From Neobacillus niacini (GTDB taxonomy: Bacteria; Bacillota; Bacilli; Bacillales; Cytobacillaceae), in assembly GCF_030817595.1 (NCBI RefSeq), contig NZ_JAUSZN010000002.1, positions 1-62,185 on the forward strand: a DNA stretch of 62,185 bases, given 5' to 3'. A model generated the notes under the pieces. The model saw nothing but the letters and a program-made list of their open reading frames with translations. It searched no databases and had not been told where the DNA came from. How positions within the stretch are numbered: position 1 is the stretch's first letter; each line of letters begins with the position of its first letter. Both the position numbers and the translations under genes were made by a program. Positions 15,809 through 25,473 of the stretch are shown here, piece after piece.

Positions 15809-18800
15809 TTATTCGTTTGCTACCCATGCCCAACCTTTAGAACCGTTTCCGTCAATTTGAAGTATCCTCAGACTATCCATCTTGATTTCCTTCTCAACGT
15901 CCAACTTAGTTACCTCAGTTGTATCATCATTCAGTGTAAATACTCGTTTCATAACAGGCTGGTTAGTAGCCTCGTCAATTACCTCAGCATACCCACTAAA
16001 TTCCTCGTCCGACATAATGGTGTAACTCTTTGTCACACCGTTAATAACTTTTAGTCCGTTAAGGTTCATTTGAACAGTGGTGTTATAAATCTCACCATTA
16101 GCATGTTGCCATTGTAAAGCGTCCTCACCAACGTTCAACATAAGCCCACTGAAATAAGCCTCAGCATTAGAACCAACAGTTACACGAACTTTAATCTCAC
16201 TGTAAGACGTATCAAAAGTGTAAAGACCTAATTCCCATTTGTTGTTAGTCGTACCAGCACCACTAGCCTTACCGACAGACGCTAATTTAACACCGTTAGC
16301 GTAAATCTCAACATAAGCCCAACCATTAGTAGCGTTGTCCACTGTTTTCTTTAACCAAAATGAAAGGGAATGTTTCTTAGGGGTACCGTCAGGATTTTTA
16401 GGTGTGATAGGGATTGTCTGTTCAATATATCCTGAAAGACCTTTTTCAGATACGAACCCTGAACCAAACCCTAACTGTTCAAGTTCCTGATTCTGAATGG
16501 TTTTCATATTCCCAAACTTTAGCCATAGGTCAAAATCAGCAAAACCAATAGAGTTTTTAATCAAGTTAATCCCACCACTTGACGCAAACTTAGCGTTAAT
16601 AGCATTTGAGGTTTTAGTCAACTCAGAGGATACCTTATTGATTTCCTCAATAATTCCACCTTCACCGTCCAAACGTCCATCAATATATAGCTTAGTGCTA
16701 CCCTCACTATTGGTAAGCATTTCACCAGTAGCCATATCAGAAATGTCAAGCTGGTCAACTTTGTCTGACATAATAGAAGTGAACGCTTCATCATAAATAA
16801 CTGTACTTATAATAGTTGCTGGCTGAGTACGGTTATCAATGTCATTGATCTTATTGTCAACGTCCGTAATAGCTGGTGACCAATCCGTATCAATATTACC
16901 AGCCTCTAACATAACGTTCTTAACTTCAAACCACTTACCAACAGTATTCTCAGTAGTACCGATCAGTATATAACCTGTCTCAGTTACCCAAGGTGCTGTT
17001 TTTCTCATAACCACTCTAGTCCAAGTAACATCATTTAAGGCTACAGTCATGTTATTAAACTTACTGTTAGCACCCTCGTCAGAATTTCTCATCATGTAAG
17101 TGTAGTTAAGGTTAGTTACTGTACCTCTTATGTCAAAGGACAATGTGTACTCAGTATCTAATGCAAAGTTTATTCTACGATCTATTGAACTTTGAACGAA
17201 ACCGATACTACCAGTAGCACCCTCAACAGGTTCAACCTTTACAATGTCAGAACTAATGCCTCCTAAAGTTCTTGACATTAACGTGTTAGAATTGTAAGCG
17301 ACAACCTTTCTTAAATAGGAATCTCTATAAAGGTTAACCCCACCAACACGAACATTATCATATAAAGGCGACCAACTATAGTCAGTGGCTACGCTACTTT
17401 CTATATTAGTAGGTTTATTCATGGCTAGACCTATATACCTCTTACCGTCAGGATATTGAGACATTCCAGTTCCTACAACATCGTCAGCGTATTTAACCCA
17501 CGTCCAGTAGGTAATACCGTCAGCACCAGCAGTACCGTCAATACCGTCAACCCCATCCTCACCTTGAATCTTATTCCAAGTGTAGGCTGAAACACTGGTA
17601 CTATCAGCTTGTGTAAAGTCAGTGTACATACCGATATACTTTCCAAGTGTCTCACCACTGTTAGCTGTGAAAGTAACACCAGCGTCATTAGAGTACTTTA
17701 TGTGAAGGTAACTCGTTTGACCGTTAGTACCATTCTCACCAGCCACACCGTCAGTACCTTTGATTAAAGACCATTTATAAGTACTGGCTGTAGTAGGTGC
17801 TGTTGCACTTGTAGTAGTAGCGATACCGATATAAATAGCACCAGTAGGTGAGGTAGTCATGTTAGTACCTGTTGAAGTCGTACTATAACGAACATGAAGG
17901 TAATTGGAAGTACCATTAGTACCGTCAGTACCGTCTACACCATCAAAGTAGTCAGTACCCTTGATAGGCGTGTACCCATCATCACCACGTACTTTATTCC
18001 ACTTATAAGCACTAACACTAGTACTATCAGTAATATTAAAGTCAACATAAGTACCAATATAGATACCAACGTCCTCACCACTATTAGTAGTAAATGTAGT
18101 ACCACCGTCATTACTATATTTAACGTGGAGATAACTTGTCTGACCGTCAACACCGTCCTCACCAGCAATACCATCAGTACCCTTCATGAGTGACCACTTA
18201 TAGGCTGTGATTGCTGTTGGTGCTGTATCTGTTGTAGTTGTAGCGACACCCACATACTTAGCGTTAGTAGGTGAAGTAGTCATAGCAGAACCGTCAGCGT
18301 TTTGACTGTATCTTACCCATAGGAAAGAACTAACACCATTCGTACCGTTAATACCGTCCACACCGTCAAAGTAATCCACGCCTTTAATTGGTGTTTGACC
18401 GTCAGAACCATCAATACCTTTGATCAATGACCACGAGTAATCAATTTGATTTGTACTAGGTGTAGGTGATAGTTTGTTAGGTGCGATACCAATATATGTC
18501 TTACCCTCAGGTGATTCACTCATACCGTTACCCGAACTATCGTCAGCGTACCTTATCCAAGTGTAGTTTAATACACCCTCACTTGATACACCCCACTTTT
18601 GTTGACTACGACTTACGATATTTTGTAAATCACGAATCGTTGTATTAGCTGAAAGTGTGACAGGCTTATACTTACCTAAGTCAAGTTCGTCCATATCGTT
18701 ACGAGTGTAAGAACGTTTGACCTCCATAACTCGACCATTGATAACAATAGCTGGTTCAAAGGATTTATCGTTAATTAAGACAGTATCACCTAGACGAGTT

Positions 18801-19753
18801 TTCTTAGCCTCGTATCCTGTTAACCGTTCAAAAGTTGCTACCGAAGCAGAATAATGTAGATCAGGTGTGATACGCTTTTCAAGTTCCTTCTTAGTACGTC
18901 TTTCTAATTCAACAGGTGTGTCAGCTTCATCATCAATATAAACACCGAATCTATGACGACCATTTTTGCCCCAACGCTGTAAGGCACTAGTTGAACCTAT
19001 CCAGTCAGCACCAGCCTCTTTGTATAAATCACCATCAACAAAAGCTGGTTGTGTTACTAGATTTACACGAACACCGTCATTATCACCTTTACCAACACCT
19101 ACTAAGGCTGTTACGATATTTGAACTATTCTCAGTACGACTAATACCTTTTAGATCATAAGAATAGTCAAAACGTACATTAGTTTTAGTACCACGTTCGT
19201 CTACAATGTTGATATGTTTTGCTACGATCTTTGTACCATTTAACTGTACAGTAAAGTACATTTCCTTACTGTAAGTTACCATAAGTTGACGTAAAGCCTC
19301 TAGTACAGTAATGTAGTCTTGAAACTCAACAGTATATGAATCAGTTAAAGGAATGTCACTGAAAGTCCATCCCACTGTATTAGCTATAACTGAACTAGCT
19401 ACAGTTTCCAGTGTGACACTTTCAAATGCTTGTGGACGTTGTACATCACTTAGCAATTCTGAAATAGCTGTTTCCTCACAGAAAACTGATTTGATTCTAC
19501 GACCTGAATCATTACCGTCAGCCACTTCTTTTATAGTAAATAGGATATGTTCACCGTCTAAGTTTCTTATAATTACGTGACCTTCAACTAGGATAAGTTT
19601 AGCGTCAGCATGATCACTAGGAACTTGAAACTCATAGGTATTAACCCCTTCTAAATTCTCAGTGTGAATGTCATTGTAGTAAGGCAAAGAATAAGGATTG
19701 CTATTACTAGCAACCCCAATTGTATTTTGCATATTGTCAAGAATGAATAACAT
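15809..19753 (-). CDS. Tail-associated Tal/endopeptidase-like protein with collagen-like modules
   Basis: 1314 residues. About 1-370 match the N-terminal domain of siphophage Tal / prophage endopeptidase tail proteins that close the tail tip. About 385-820 hold tandem modules of roughly 65-75 residues with W-x-[RK]-Y-[AS], a TSP or SPxGxxYIG strand and YxWS/YKWN ends, separated by collagen-like Gly-X-Y runs such as GIDGSDGQTPIKG and GTDGTNGTSN. Then comes a carbohydrate-binding-like beta sandwich beginning VGGVNLYRDSY, and a further helical and jelly-roll-like C-terminal part. It is a trimeric spike by analogy with collagen-repeat fibres. Repeats are visible in the DNA, so recombination-driven length change is likely. 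Confidence 0.85.
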   Translation of the reverse strand: MLFILDNMQNTIGVASNSNPYSLPYYNDIHTENLEGVNTYEFQVPSDHADAKLILVEGHVIIRNLDGEHILFTIKEVADGNDSGRRIKSVFCEETAISELLSDVQRPQAFESVTLETVASSVIANTVGWTFSDIPLTDSYTVEFQDYITVLEALRQLMVTYSKEMYFTVQLNGTKIVAKHINIVDERGTKTNVRFDYSYDLKGISRTENSSNIVTALVGVGKGDNDGVRVNLVTQPAFVDGDLYKEAGADWIGSTSALQRWGKNGRHRFGVYIDDEADTPVELERRTKKELEKRITPDLHYSASVATFERLTGYEAKKTRLGDTVLINDKSFEPAIVINGRVMEVKRSYTRNDMDELDLGKYKPVTLSANTTIRDLQNIVSRSQQKWGVSSEGVLNYTWIRYADDSSGNGMSESPEGKTYIGIAPNKLSPTPSTNQIDYSWSLIKGIDGSDGQTPIKGVDYFDGVDGINGTNGVSSFLWVRYSQNADGSAMTTSPTNAKYVGVATTTTDTAPTAITAYKWSLMKGTDGIAGEDGVDGQTSYLHVKYSNDGGTTFTTNSGEDVGIYIGTYVDFNITDSTSVSAYKWNKVRGDDGYTPIKGTDYFDGVDGTDGTNGTSNYLHVRYSTTSTGTNMTTSPTGAIYIGIATTTSATAPTTASTYKWSLIKGTDGVAGENGTNGQTSYLHIKYSNDAGVTFTANSGETLGKYIGMYTDFTQADSTSVSAYTWNKIQGEDGVDGIDGTAGADGITYWTWVKYADDVVGTGMSQYPDGKRYIGLAMNKPTNIESSVATDYSWSPLYDNVRVGGVNLYRDSYLRKVVAYNSNTLMSRTLGGISSDIVKVEPVEGATGSIGFVQSSIDRRINFALDTEYTLSFDIRGTVTNLNYTYMMRNSDEGANSKFNNMTVALNDVTWTRVVMRKTAPWVTETGYILIGTTENTVGKWFEVKNVMLEAGNIDTDWSPAITDVDNKINDIDNRTQPATIISTVIYDEAFTSIMSDKVDQLDISDMATGEMLTNSEGSTKLYIDGRLDGEGGIIEEINKVSSELTKTSNAINAKFASSGGINLIKNSIGFADFDLWLKFGNMKTIQNQELEQLGFGSGFVSEKGLSGYIEQTIPITPKNPDGTPKKHSLSFWLKKTVDNATNGWAYVEIYANGVKLASVGKASGAGTTNNKWELGLYTFDTSYSEIKVRVTVGSNAEAYFSGLMLNVGEDALQWQHANGEIYNTTVQMNLNGLKVINGVTKSYTIMSDEEFSGYAEVIDEATNQPVMKRVFTLNDDTTEVTKLDVEKEIKMDSLRILQIDGNGSKGWAWVANE

Positions 19754-19756
19754 CTA

Positions 19757-21205
19757 TTATAGCCACCTCTCCTTATATCGAATACTCACGTCAGCCACAG
19801 GTGGAGATACTAGTAAACCGTTAGCACCTCTTTCCAATGCAAAGAAGTCACTTGAAGGGTCAAGTTCAGTAAAGATAGGTTGACCATTCTTTAAGACGAT
19901 TGCTTTTTGGTTGTCGATTGTTACAATGTCACCAGCCTTAAACACAATAGGAATTTGTGTATCATAGTTAACATTGTCTGACTTGTTGTATACTTTTAGG
20001 TCTAAGAACTTCATAGCAGATACAGGTTCATGCGTACCATAACCAGCAATATGAATCTGAACTTTTGCTAATTGCTTAGTTGAGAAGTCATTCCTACTAT
20101 CAAACCATGAGGAAGATAATTTAGTATGGTGCTTACCGTAAGCGTCAACCTTAGCAAAGTAAGCAAACCACTGTTGACCAATCCTAGACATTTGAATAAT
20201 ACCGTTAAAGTCAGCAAAGATACCTTTCTTGCTACCATAGCTATTAGTAAAATAATGTCCACTTGCTAAAGAACCAGCCCTAGCCTCAGCCTTTGTATAG
20301 TTACCGTCACTAGCATTGTCCACCATAGCGACCTTACCAATGACTACGTTATTAGTATCTAAAAGGTACAACTCAACTCGTCCTACCTGTTTTAAAGAAC
20401 CAGCCGATAGTTGAACACGTCCAGTTACCTGAAAGTCAGTTAAGGCACTTGTAAGTGTTTTAATTCCACTTCCTCCATGCCATTGAGTACCCGTACCGTA
20501 ATCACCGTTAGTTTGTTTAATGGCTATACCGTCAGAACTTAAAGCACCAGCCACAACCCCACCGTCAACCACATTATGAAGTGACCAACCAGTATAAGTA
20601 TCCATTAGATCATTTAGTACAAGTGGGTCAATAGCAACCTTTGATTTATCAACCACGTCCTCACTACCTACCTTGACAAACTTCTCAGCGTTAAGAATGG
20701 CAATAGAAGTAGTGTCACTCTTAATTGTCATATCAACTACAGGGTAAGTTTCAGCCGAACCATTGTTAGTGATAGTGATAGGTGTATAGTCAACAGGCGA
20801 CCAGTCAACAGTCTTTTCAGTTAAACTTTCAGCATAAGGTGAAGGACAGATAAACACTATAGTTGCAGTACCAGTACTAAATAATTCTTGAATGTTTGTT
20901 TCCCCTGATACCCTTGCCATGTACATCTTGTCAGGTTCATCTAATAGAATTAAAGGTTGTAAGTCTTTATGGAAAAGGTAAGTAGCAAAATCCCTAGCCT
21001 TTTTGATTACGTCATGTTCATCAATACCTAATAACATAATCTCGACTTCTATCTTTCTTTCACCTAGTTCAATACCAAAGTCATAAGTACCAGCACGTCC
21101 ATAAATCTTTTCTGTCTTATGATCTATTGACGGTAATATAGAGTATTTAATATCAGTTACTTTTACATAACTAGGTAAAGTTACATTTTGAAATTTAATT
21201 GCCAT
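19757..21205 (-). CDS. Distal tail protein (Dit) with inserted binding domain
   Basis: 482 residues. The N-terminal about 140 residues (IKYSILPSIDHKTEKIYGRA, then RKIEVEIMLLG) and the C-terminal segment form the Dit fold, which makes the hexameric hub between tail tube and tip. About residues 190-410 are a beta-rich insertion with many Trp/His/Tyr residues, as in evolved Dits that carry carbohydrate-binding modules. It sits between the tape measure and Tal genes, the standard order. ATG with AAGGGGTG. Confidence 0.85.
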   Translation of the reverse strand: MAIKFQNVTLPSYVKVTDIKYSILPSIDHKTEKIYGRAGTYDFGIELGERKIEVEIMLLGIDEHDVIKKARDFATYLFHKDLQPLILLDEPDKMYMARVSGETNIQELFSTGTATIVFICPSPYAESLTEKTVDWSPVDYTPITITNNGSAETYPVVDMTIKSDTTSIAILNAEKFVKVGSEDVVDKSKVAIDPLVLNDLMDTYTGWSLHNVVDGGVVAGALSSDGIAIKQTNGDYGTGTQWHGGSGIKTLTSALTDFQVTGRVQLSAGSLKQVGRVELYLLDTNNVVIGKVAMVDNASDGNYTKAEARAGSLASGHYFTNSYGSKKGIFADFNGIIQMSRIGQQWFAYFAKVDAYGKHHTKLSSSWFDSRNDFSTKQLAKVQIHIAGYGTHEPVSAMKFLDLKVYNKSDNVNYDTQIPIVFKAGDIVTIDNQKAIVLKNGQPIFTELDPSSDFFALERGANGLLVSPPVADVSIRYKERWL

Positions 21206-21227
21206 TGAGTTACACCCCTTTTTAAAA

Positions 21228-21265
21228 TAAAAAAAGGCGTACTAGCTTAATAGCTAAATACACCT
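21228..21265 (-). terminator. Terminator at the 3' end of the tape measure gene
   Basis: Hairpin AGGTGTATTTAGC / GCTAGTACGCC followed by seven T on the minus strand; it overlaps the last codons. Confidence 0.7.
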
Positions 21266-23919
21266 TTTGCACGTTCAGCAATACGTTTACGTTTTTCTAA
21301 CTCGTCTACAATACGTTGAATGTCAGCGTCCTCACGAATGATCACAGGTTCATTAAAGATAATTTCGTACTTATCTCCACCTGAGGATTTAACACGAGAA
21401 TCACCACCAGCCTGAGACGCTAAATGTGAGGCTACGGCACTCGCAAATGGTTTCATGTACCTCTTATGCTGGATAGGCATTACAGCCTCAGCACCAGCCT
21501 CTCCAACGCCCTGACCACCACCTAAGATTGAAGCACCGTTAAAGACACCACCCTTAGCGTTCCAGTTTACAGAAAACTTAGGATATTTAACTTTACCACC
21601 AAAGGCAGAACCAGTGGAGACACTAACCTTAGGTAACTTGATTTTAGGAATAGAGATTTTCATACCAGCAAACGCCTTAACGATAGTCTTGATAATTCCC
21701 AGTACAATAGACTTAGCTTTTTCGATAGGATTTGTGATAGCGTTCTTGATACCATTCCATACGGAAGTAGCAGTAGACTTCACAGCGTTGAAAATGCCCT
21801 TGATAGCAGACTTCAATCCGTTGAAAGTTGATACAGCTAGGTTTTTGATACCTGTGAATGAACCACTTAGAGACGACCTAATAGCGTTCCAAATGTTAAC
21901 TATGAAACTACGTATCCCTGTTAGGACACCAGTAATAATAGCCTTGATACCATTCCAAGCACCTCTTACAAGTCCCATACCAGCCTTAGCGAACCCTCTT
22001 AGTGGTGCAAGTAACTTACCTAAGAAGTAAAGCTGAATTAAGTTCCAAACTAAGATCACAGCATTTTTAAGAATAGCCTTAACGTTTTCCCATGCACCTT
22101 TCCAGTTACCTTTTAGGATATTTGAGAATAATTGAATTACGTTTTGTACTATATTGATAGCTGACGTGATTACAGATTTAATGTTATTCCAAGTTCCTAC
22201 AATGATAGATAGGATAGTAGGCATTAGGAAACTGATCACTGACCATATAATCTTAAAAGCACCTACCACTATAGGCATAATGTACTTCATTACAAAGTCG
22301 ATTACAGCCATAACAGCGTTAAAAGTGTCGCTAATGATTGCCTTAATTTGAGGCATTTTTTCCATAATGAATCCAGCAATAGCACCGAACGCTGTTTTAA
22401 TCACAGACCAAATAATAGTCATAACACCCATGATCTGAGTACCATGTTGTTTCCACATTTCAGCTAACCAGTTAAGTGCCATAATGATACCGTCAATGAC
22501 AGTAACTACAATAGTACCTAGAATACTGAAAGCACCTTTAAGAATAGGTAGAACCACGTTAGCAATACCAGTTACGATTACAGCTAAATGATCTCCTAAC
22601 CATTTCCACAAGTTACCCATTGTTCCAGCCCCACCAGTTACAGTAGCGATAAGGTTACTGAATGATGTTTTCAACCTTCCCCACGCCTCAGATACAGGCT
22701 TAACAAAAGCGTCAACAAATGCAGTCTTAACACCCTCCCATACAGTAGACCATGCGTTTCTGAAAGCCTCAGAGTGTTTCAGTAAGTTATTGACAGAGGC
22801 AACCAATACAATAATTGCAGTAGCTAAGATTAAAGCGAAACCAGCAACAGTAAGGAAACCTAATACAAATGGTGCTATCATAGTCCACAATGCACCGAAA
22901 CTCGCCGCAAGTCCCCCTGTAAGCCCTATACCGACAGCCAATGGTGCTAAGAGTGTTCCTAGTGCCAGTGTCAATAGTAGGATACCCCAAAGCATTTGTG
23001 ATAGTTGTGGGTGTGCCTCAGCAAAAGCCTTCATAATATTACCTACAGCAGTAGCACCTTTCATTAACCACACAACGAATGTAGTAAAGGCACGTACAAA
23101 TGGGTCTAATGCACCAGTCCACGCTTTCTTTAAACCGTCAAAGGCTGGTATTAACCGACCATCAATAGCGTTAGACATTTTGATTAAGCCCACTACAGAT
23201 AATGCAGTAGCAATACCGAATACTAAGAAAGCACCTCTAGCACGTCCGATACCCTGTTGAATGTACCTCATTTCATCACGTAAAGCCCTGAGGTTATTTT
23301 GATCACCGACACGCTGTATAGCTAAGTTAAGTACGCTACCTTGACGTGCTGTTCTCTCCATTCTCTCACCTAGACGTAAGAAGTTTGCCGATAATCCACC
23401 TAAAGGTGTTTCATTCATATTACGAATAAGTCTAGTGGATTGAAGTGTTCTTTGTTGCATATAATCATTAGCACGTCTCATAGATTCAACCATACGAGTA
23501 CCGTACATTTCATTTAGTCGTGCAAGCCCCTGAGTGGATTGTCCAGCCTCACGTAACCTTTGTGCGTACAATTGTAAGTGTCTAGGTAATGCTGAAAATT
23601 CTTCACGAATCTCATGCCCTACCCTACGACCAGCACTTCCAAATTCCTCAAACTCTCTAGTAGCTGACTGTAGAACCCTTAACTGACTTGCCATATCCGT
23701 ACCTAAAGTACGTGCTAAGTGACGTGAACTATCAGATACCCTATTCAAGTTGTTTGCCATTTGGTTAGCACTATTCTGAACGGTGTTAGCAGTTTGTGTC
23801 ATAGTGTTGGTAACGTCTCCACCCATGTTCTGAATGTCTCGTGATACCTGTTGTAACTGTCTATTAAATTCACTCGTATCCAACGTTAACGTTACGAGAA
23901 TATCAGCTAATGTTGCCAT
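21247..23919 (-). CDS. Tail tape measure protein
   Basis: 890 residues. A long helical N-terminus (about 1-220) is rich in Gln/Arg/Asn. A set of hydrophobic segments lies at about 230-380 (FLVFGIATALSVVGLIKM and following). Repeated Trp-containing helices follow (VWNGIKNAI, TFNGLKSAI, IWNAIRSSL at roughly 11-residue offsets), and the C-terminal domain contains GGVFNGASILGGGQGVGEAG. Length sets tail length; by the usual rule of about 0.15 nm per residue it would be near 130 nm. It follows the frameshifted chaperone genes as expected. Confidence 0.93.
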   Translation of the reverse strand: MATLADILVTLTLDTSEFNRQLQQVSRDIQNMGGDVTNTMTQTANTVQNSANQMANNLNRVSDSSRHLARTLGTDMASQLRVLQSATREFEEFGSAGRRVGHEIREEFSALPRHLQLYAQRLREAGQSTQGLARLNEMYGTRMVESMRRANDYMQQRTLQSTRLIRNMNETPLGGLSANFLRLGERMERTARQGSVLNLAIQRVGDQNNLRALRDEMRYIQQGIGRARGAFLVFGIATALSVVGLIKMSNAIDGRLIPAFDGLKKAWTGALDPFVRAFTTFVVWLMKGATAVGNIMKAFAEAHPQLSQMLWGILLLTLALGTLLAPLAVGIGLTGGLAASFGALWTMIAPFVLGFLTVAGFALILATAIIVLVASVNNLLKHSEAFRNAWSTVWEGVKTAFVDAFVKPVSEAWGRLKTSFSNLIATVTGGAGTMGNLWKWLGDHLAVIVTGIANVVLPILKGAFSILGTIVVTVIDGIIMALNWLAEMWKQHGTQIMGVMTIIWSVIKTAFGAIAGFIMEKMPQIKAIISDTFNAVMAVIDFVMKYIMPIVVGAFKIIWSVISFLMPTILSIIVGTWNNIKSVITSAINIVQNVIQLFSNILKGNWKGAWENVKAILKNAVILVWNLIQLYFLGKLLAPLRGFAKAGMGLVRGAWNGIKAIITGVLTGIRSFIVNIWNAIRSSLSGSFTGIKNLAVSTFNGLKSAIKGIFNAVKSTATSVWNGIKNAITNPIEKAKSIVLGIIKTIVKAFAGMKISIPKIKLPKVSVSTGSAFGGKVKYPKFSVNWNAKGGVFNGASILGGGQGVGEAGAEAVMPIQHKRYMKPFASAVASHLASQAGGDSRVKSSGGDKYEIIFNEPVIIREDADIQRIVDELEKRKRIAERAKGVFSY

Positions 23920-23941
23920 TCATTCACCACCCCTTATACAA

Positions 23942-23985
23942 GAAAAAAGGATAACCAAAGTCAGATTATGAACTTTAGTTACCCC
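23942..23985 (-). terminator. Terminator after the tail chaperone genes
   Basis: Hairpin GGGGTAACTAAAG / CTTTGGTTATCC followed by six T on the minus strand; partial attenuation before the tape measure gene is possible. Confidence 0.6.
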
Positions 23986-23990
23986 TTTCC

Positions 23991-24344
23991 CTACTTATTA
24001 AATTTTGCAAATAACTCATTCAGCTTGTTTTCTTTAGTCTCTTTATCAATAGGGTTAAACACGCCTCTAATATCAACAGTATTAAGTGGTCTACCCATAT
24101 CGTCATATTGTCTTTTGTATAACTTCTTAGGGTCAATACCCTTTTTGCCATAGTTACCACTAGCTGACATAAGTAAACTAGTGAACCATGCAGTACGTTC
24201 ATATTCTTTATCACTATCAACATACTGTTGTACGGTTTTAGCGTTAACCATATCAAACAATTCAGGAAGGGTAAGTGAAAACAGTTCGTCAGGTTTTAGG
24301 TTTAGTAACCCATACCCCCACTGTTTCACTTCCTCCCAATTTAG
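23991..24344 (-). CDS. Tail assembly chaperone, frameshift extension (gpT-like)
   Basis: About 117 codons in the -1 frame relative to the upstream chaperone gene. The sequence after the slippery site continues L-N-W-E-E-V-K-Q-W-G-Y-G without a stop until 23991. A GTG at 24329 could in principle start it, but the heptamer and the absence of a well-placed ribosome site favour expression as the fused gpG-T protein. The extension would bind the tape measure protein during tail assembly. Confidence 0.8.
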   Translation of the reverse strand, partial: LNWEEVKQWGYGLLNLKPDELFSLTLPELFDMVNAKTVQQYVDSDKEYERTAWFTSLLMSASGNYGKKGIDPKKLYKRQYDDMGRPLNTVDIRGVFNPIDKETKENKLNELFAKFNK

Positions 24345-24628
24345 TTTTTTGCGTTACCACCCATTGCCTTACCTAAAGCCTCTTGAACCTCTTTCATGTT
24401 ATCCATAGTGATAAGTGAACCAACATATTCCTCAGTTAACTCAGCGTCCTCATGTTTAAGACCAGCAGTTAACATTGTTCTCATAGCACGAATAGTAATT
24501 TTATCTCCTAATTCAGCTAAAGAATGTCCTAGCTTGTCCTCAACCTCGATTAGAGTATTAAGGTTAAACTTGATAGTTCTTTCTTTATCCAATACGATTT
24601 TTGCCTCGCCACGTTGTACATTAGCCAT
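24341..24628 (-). CDS. Tail assembly chaperone (gpG-like)
   Basis: 95 residues, helical and acidic (LNTLIEVEDKLGHSLAELGD), in the standard slot between major tail protein and tape measure gene. The last three sense codons, GCA AAA AAC, contain a perfect -1 slippery heptamer A-AAA-AAC directly before the TAA stop, so a fraction of ribosomes should produce the longer gpG-T fusion. ATG with AAGGGGG. Confidence 0.82.
   Translation of the reverse strand: MANVQRGEAKIVLDKERTIKFNLNTLIEVEDKLGHSLAELGDKITIRAMRTMLTAGLKHEDAELTEEYVGSLITMDNMKEVQEALGKAMGGNAKN
24344..24350 (-). promoter_or_regulatory. -1 ribosomal frameshift site A-AAA-AAC
   Basis: Slippery heptamer in the correct phase (GC A-AAA-AAC TAA). 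The -1 frame opens into the downstream chaperone extension. Confidence 0.85.
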
Positions 24629-24689
24629 GATTAAATTTCCCCCTTGAAAGTGTGATTAAAGTGTGTTAAGCTAAATTGAGTTAAGTTAA

Positions 24690-25091
24690 TTAGATTACAG
24701 CAGATTCAGTTAAAGCCCCTGTGCCTTCTAATGTGATACTGAAAGTTACAGCGTCGTCAAGTGGTGCTTCAATAGGGAAGTCACTGATTAGTGCTTTACC
24801 TTTGAATAGAATAGAACCGATAGCCATTTCTACGTCAACTTCTTCACGATTAGCCCATGCAGTATTTAAAGCTGTGAACGCTGAATCTCCAACGATCATA
24901 AATGCTTCCATTTCTACAGACCATTCTTTTGTTCCACCGACCTTAGTTACCCAGCCACCACTTGTTTTATCAGTAGTTTCGATAAGGTTAAGTGTTCTAT
25001 TTAGTGTAGCCCCTGATTGTCCACCGACAGCAGTTGCAGGTGTACCAGTTTTAACTATTACGTCAACGCCAGCTAATTTTTCTCCAGCCAT
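24690..25091 (-). CDS. Major tail tube protein (TP901-1 family)
   Basis: 133 residues, beta-rich and Gly/Thr-rich, starting MAGEKLAGVDVIVKTGTPAT, the pattern of TP901-1-type major tail proteins (GGQSGATLNRT, then GWVTKVGGTKEWSVEMEAF and the C-terminal TFSITLEGTGAL). It polymerises as the tail tube. Position between the tail terminator and chaperone genes agrees. ATG with GAGGGGG. Confidence 0.9.
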   Translation of the reverse strand: MAGEKLAGVDVIVKTGTPATAVGGQSGATLNRTLNLIETTDKTSGGWVTKVGGTKEWSVEMEAFMIVGDSAFTALNTAWANREEVDVEMAIGSILFKGKALISDFPIEAPLDDAVTFSITLEGTGALTESAVI

Positions 25092-25094
25092 TTG

Positions 25095-25469
25095 TTATTC
25101 CCCCTCGTTTATCATAAATCTAAAGTTATTGCTATACAGATACTTACCGTTAATGTCCTTACCCATAGCCAAAGGAATAGGGTTTTGAGACTTAACCATA
25201 ATCACCTGTACGCTACCTATATTAAAGTTAGTTTTATTTTCTAATAGATTTCTAAATACGAAACTAGTAGCCTCAGCTTTACTAGGGTGTTCATCCCTAA
25301 CTTTGATTTGAACTATCATAGGGAACACACCAGCCTTAGCCTCAGTGTTAGCTTGTAACTCTACTATGTTAGAATTGACAGGTGAGTTAAGTGGGTACTC
25401 AGTAGGAAAGATATTTAGTTCAGGAAACTCAGTTCGTAAGAACCTTACAATCTCAATAGTTGATACCAT
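25095..25469 (-). CDS. Tail terminator protein
   Basis: 124 residues with the pattern of Gram-positive siphophage tail terminators (minor capsid family in older naming): EIVRFLRTEFPELNIFPTEY at the N-terminus and a central beta sheet (MIVQIKVRDEHPSKAEATSF). It caps the tail tube and joins it to the head. It lies immediately upstream of the tube protein gene. Confidence 0.75.
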   Translation of the reverse strand: MVSTIEIVRFLRTEFPELNIFPTEYPLNSPVNSNIVELQANTEAKAGVFPMIVQIKVRDEHPSKAEATSFVFRNLLENKTNFNIGSVQVIMVKSQNPIPLAMGKDINGKYLYSNNFRFMINEGE

Positions 25470-25473
25470 TTAC

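Noticed and set aside
15545..16054. A 169-codon plus-strand frame spanning the gap between two tail genes
   Set aside because: Overlaps two well-supported structural genes, has no ribosome site and a membrane-like Cys/Ile-rich composition typical of antisense frames.
17473..18174. Minus-strand alternative frames (71 and 79 codons) inside the Tal gene
   Set aside because: Leu/Val/Thr-rich low-complexity translations produced by reading the collagen-like repeats out of frame.
17460..18600. Regularly repeated DNA that could suggest a CRISPR array
   Set aside because: The repeats encode tail-spike modules in frame, vary in length and sequence, and lack a constant repeat-spacer pattern.
24327..24329. 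Independent GTG start for the second tail chaperone frame
   Set aside because: A GGGAGG does lie nearby, but only a few bases separate it from the GTG. The in-phase A-AAA-AAC heptamer with a continuous -1 frame explains the gene better.
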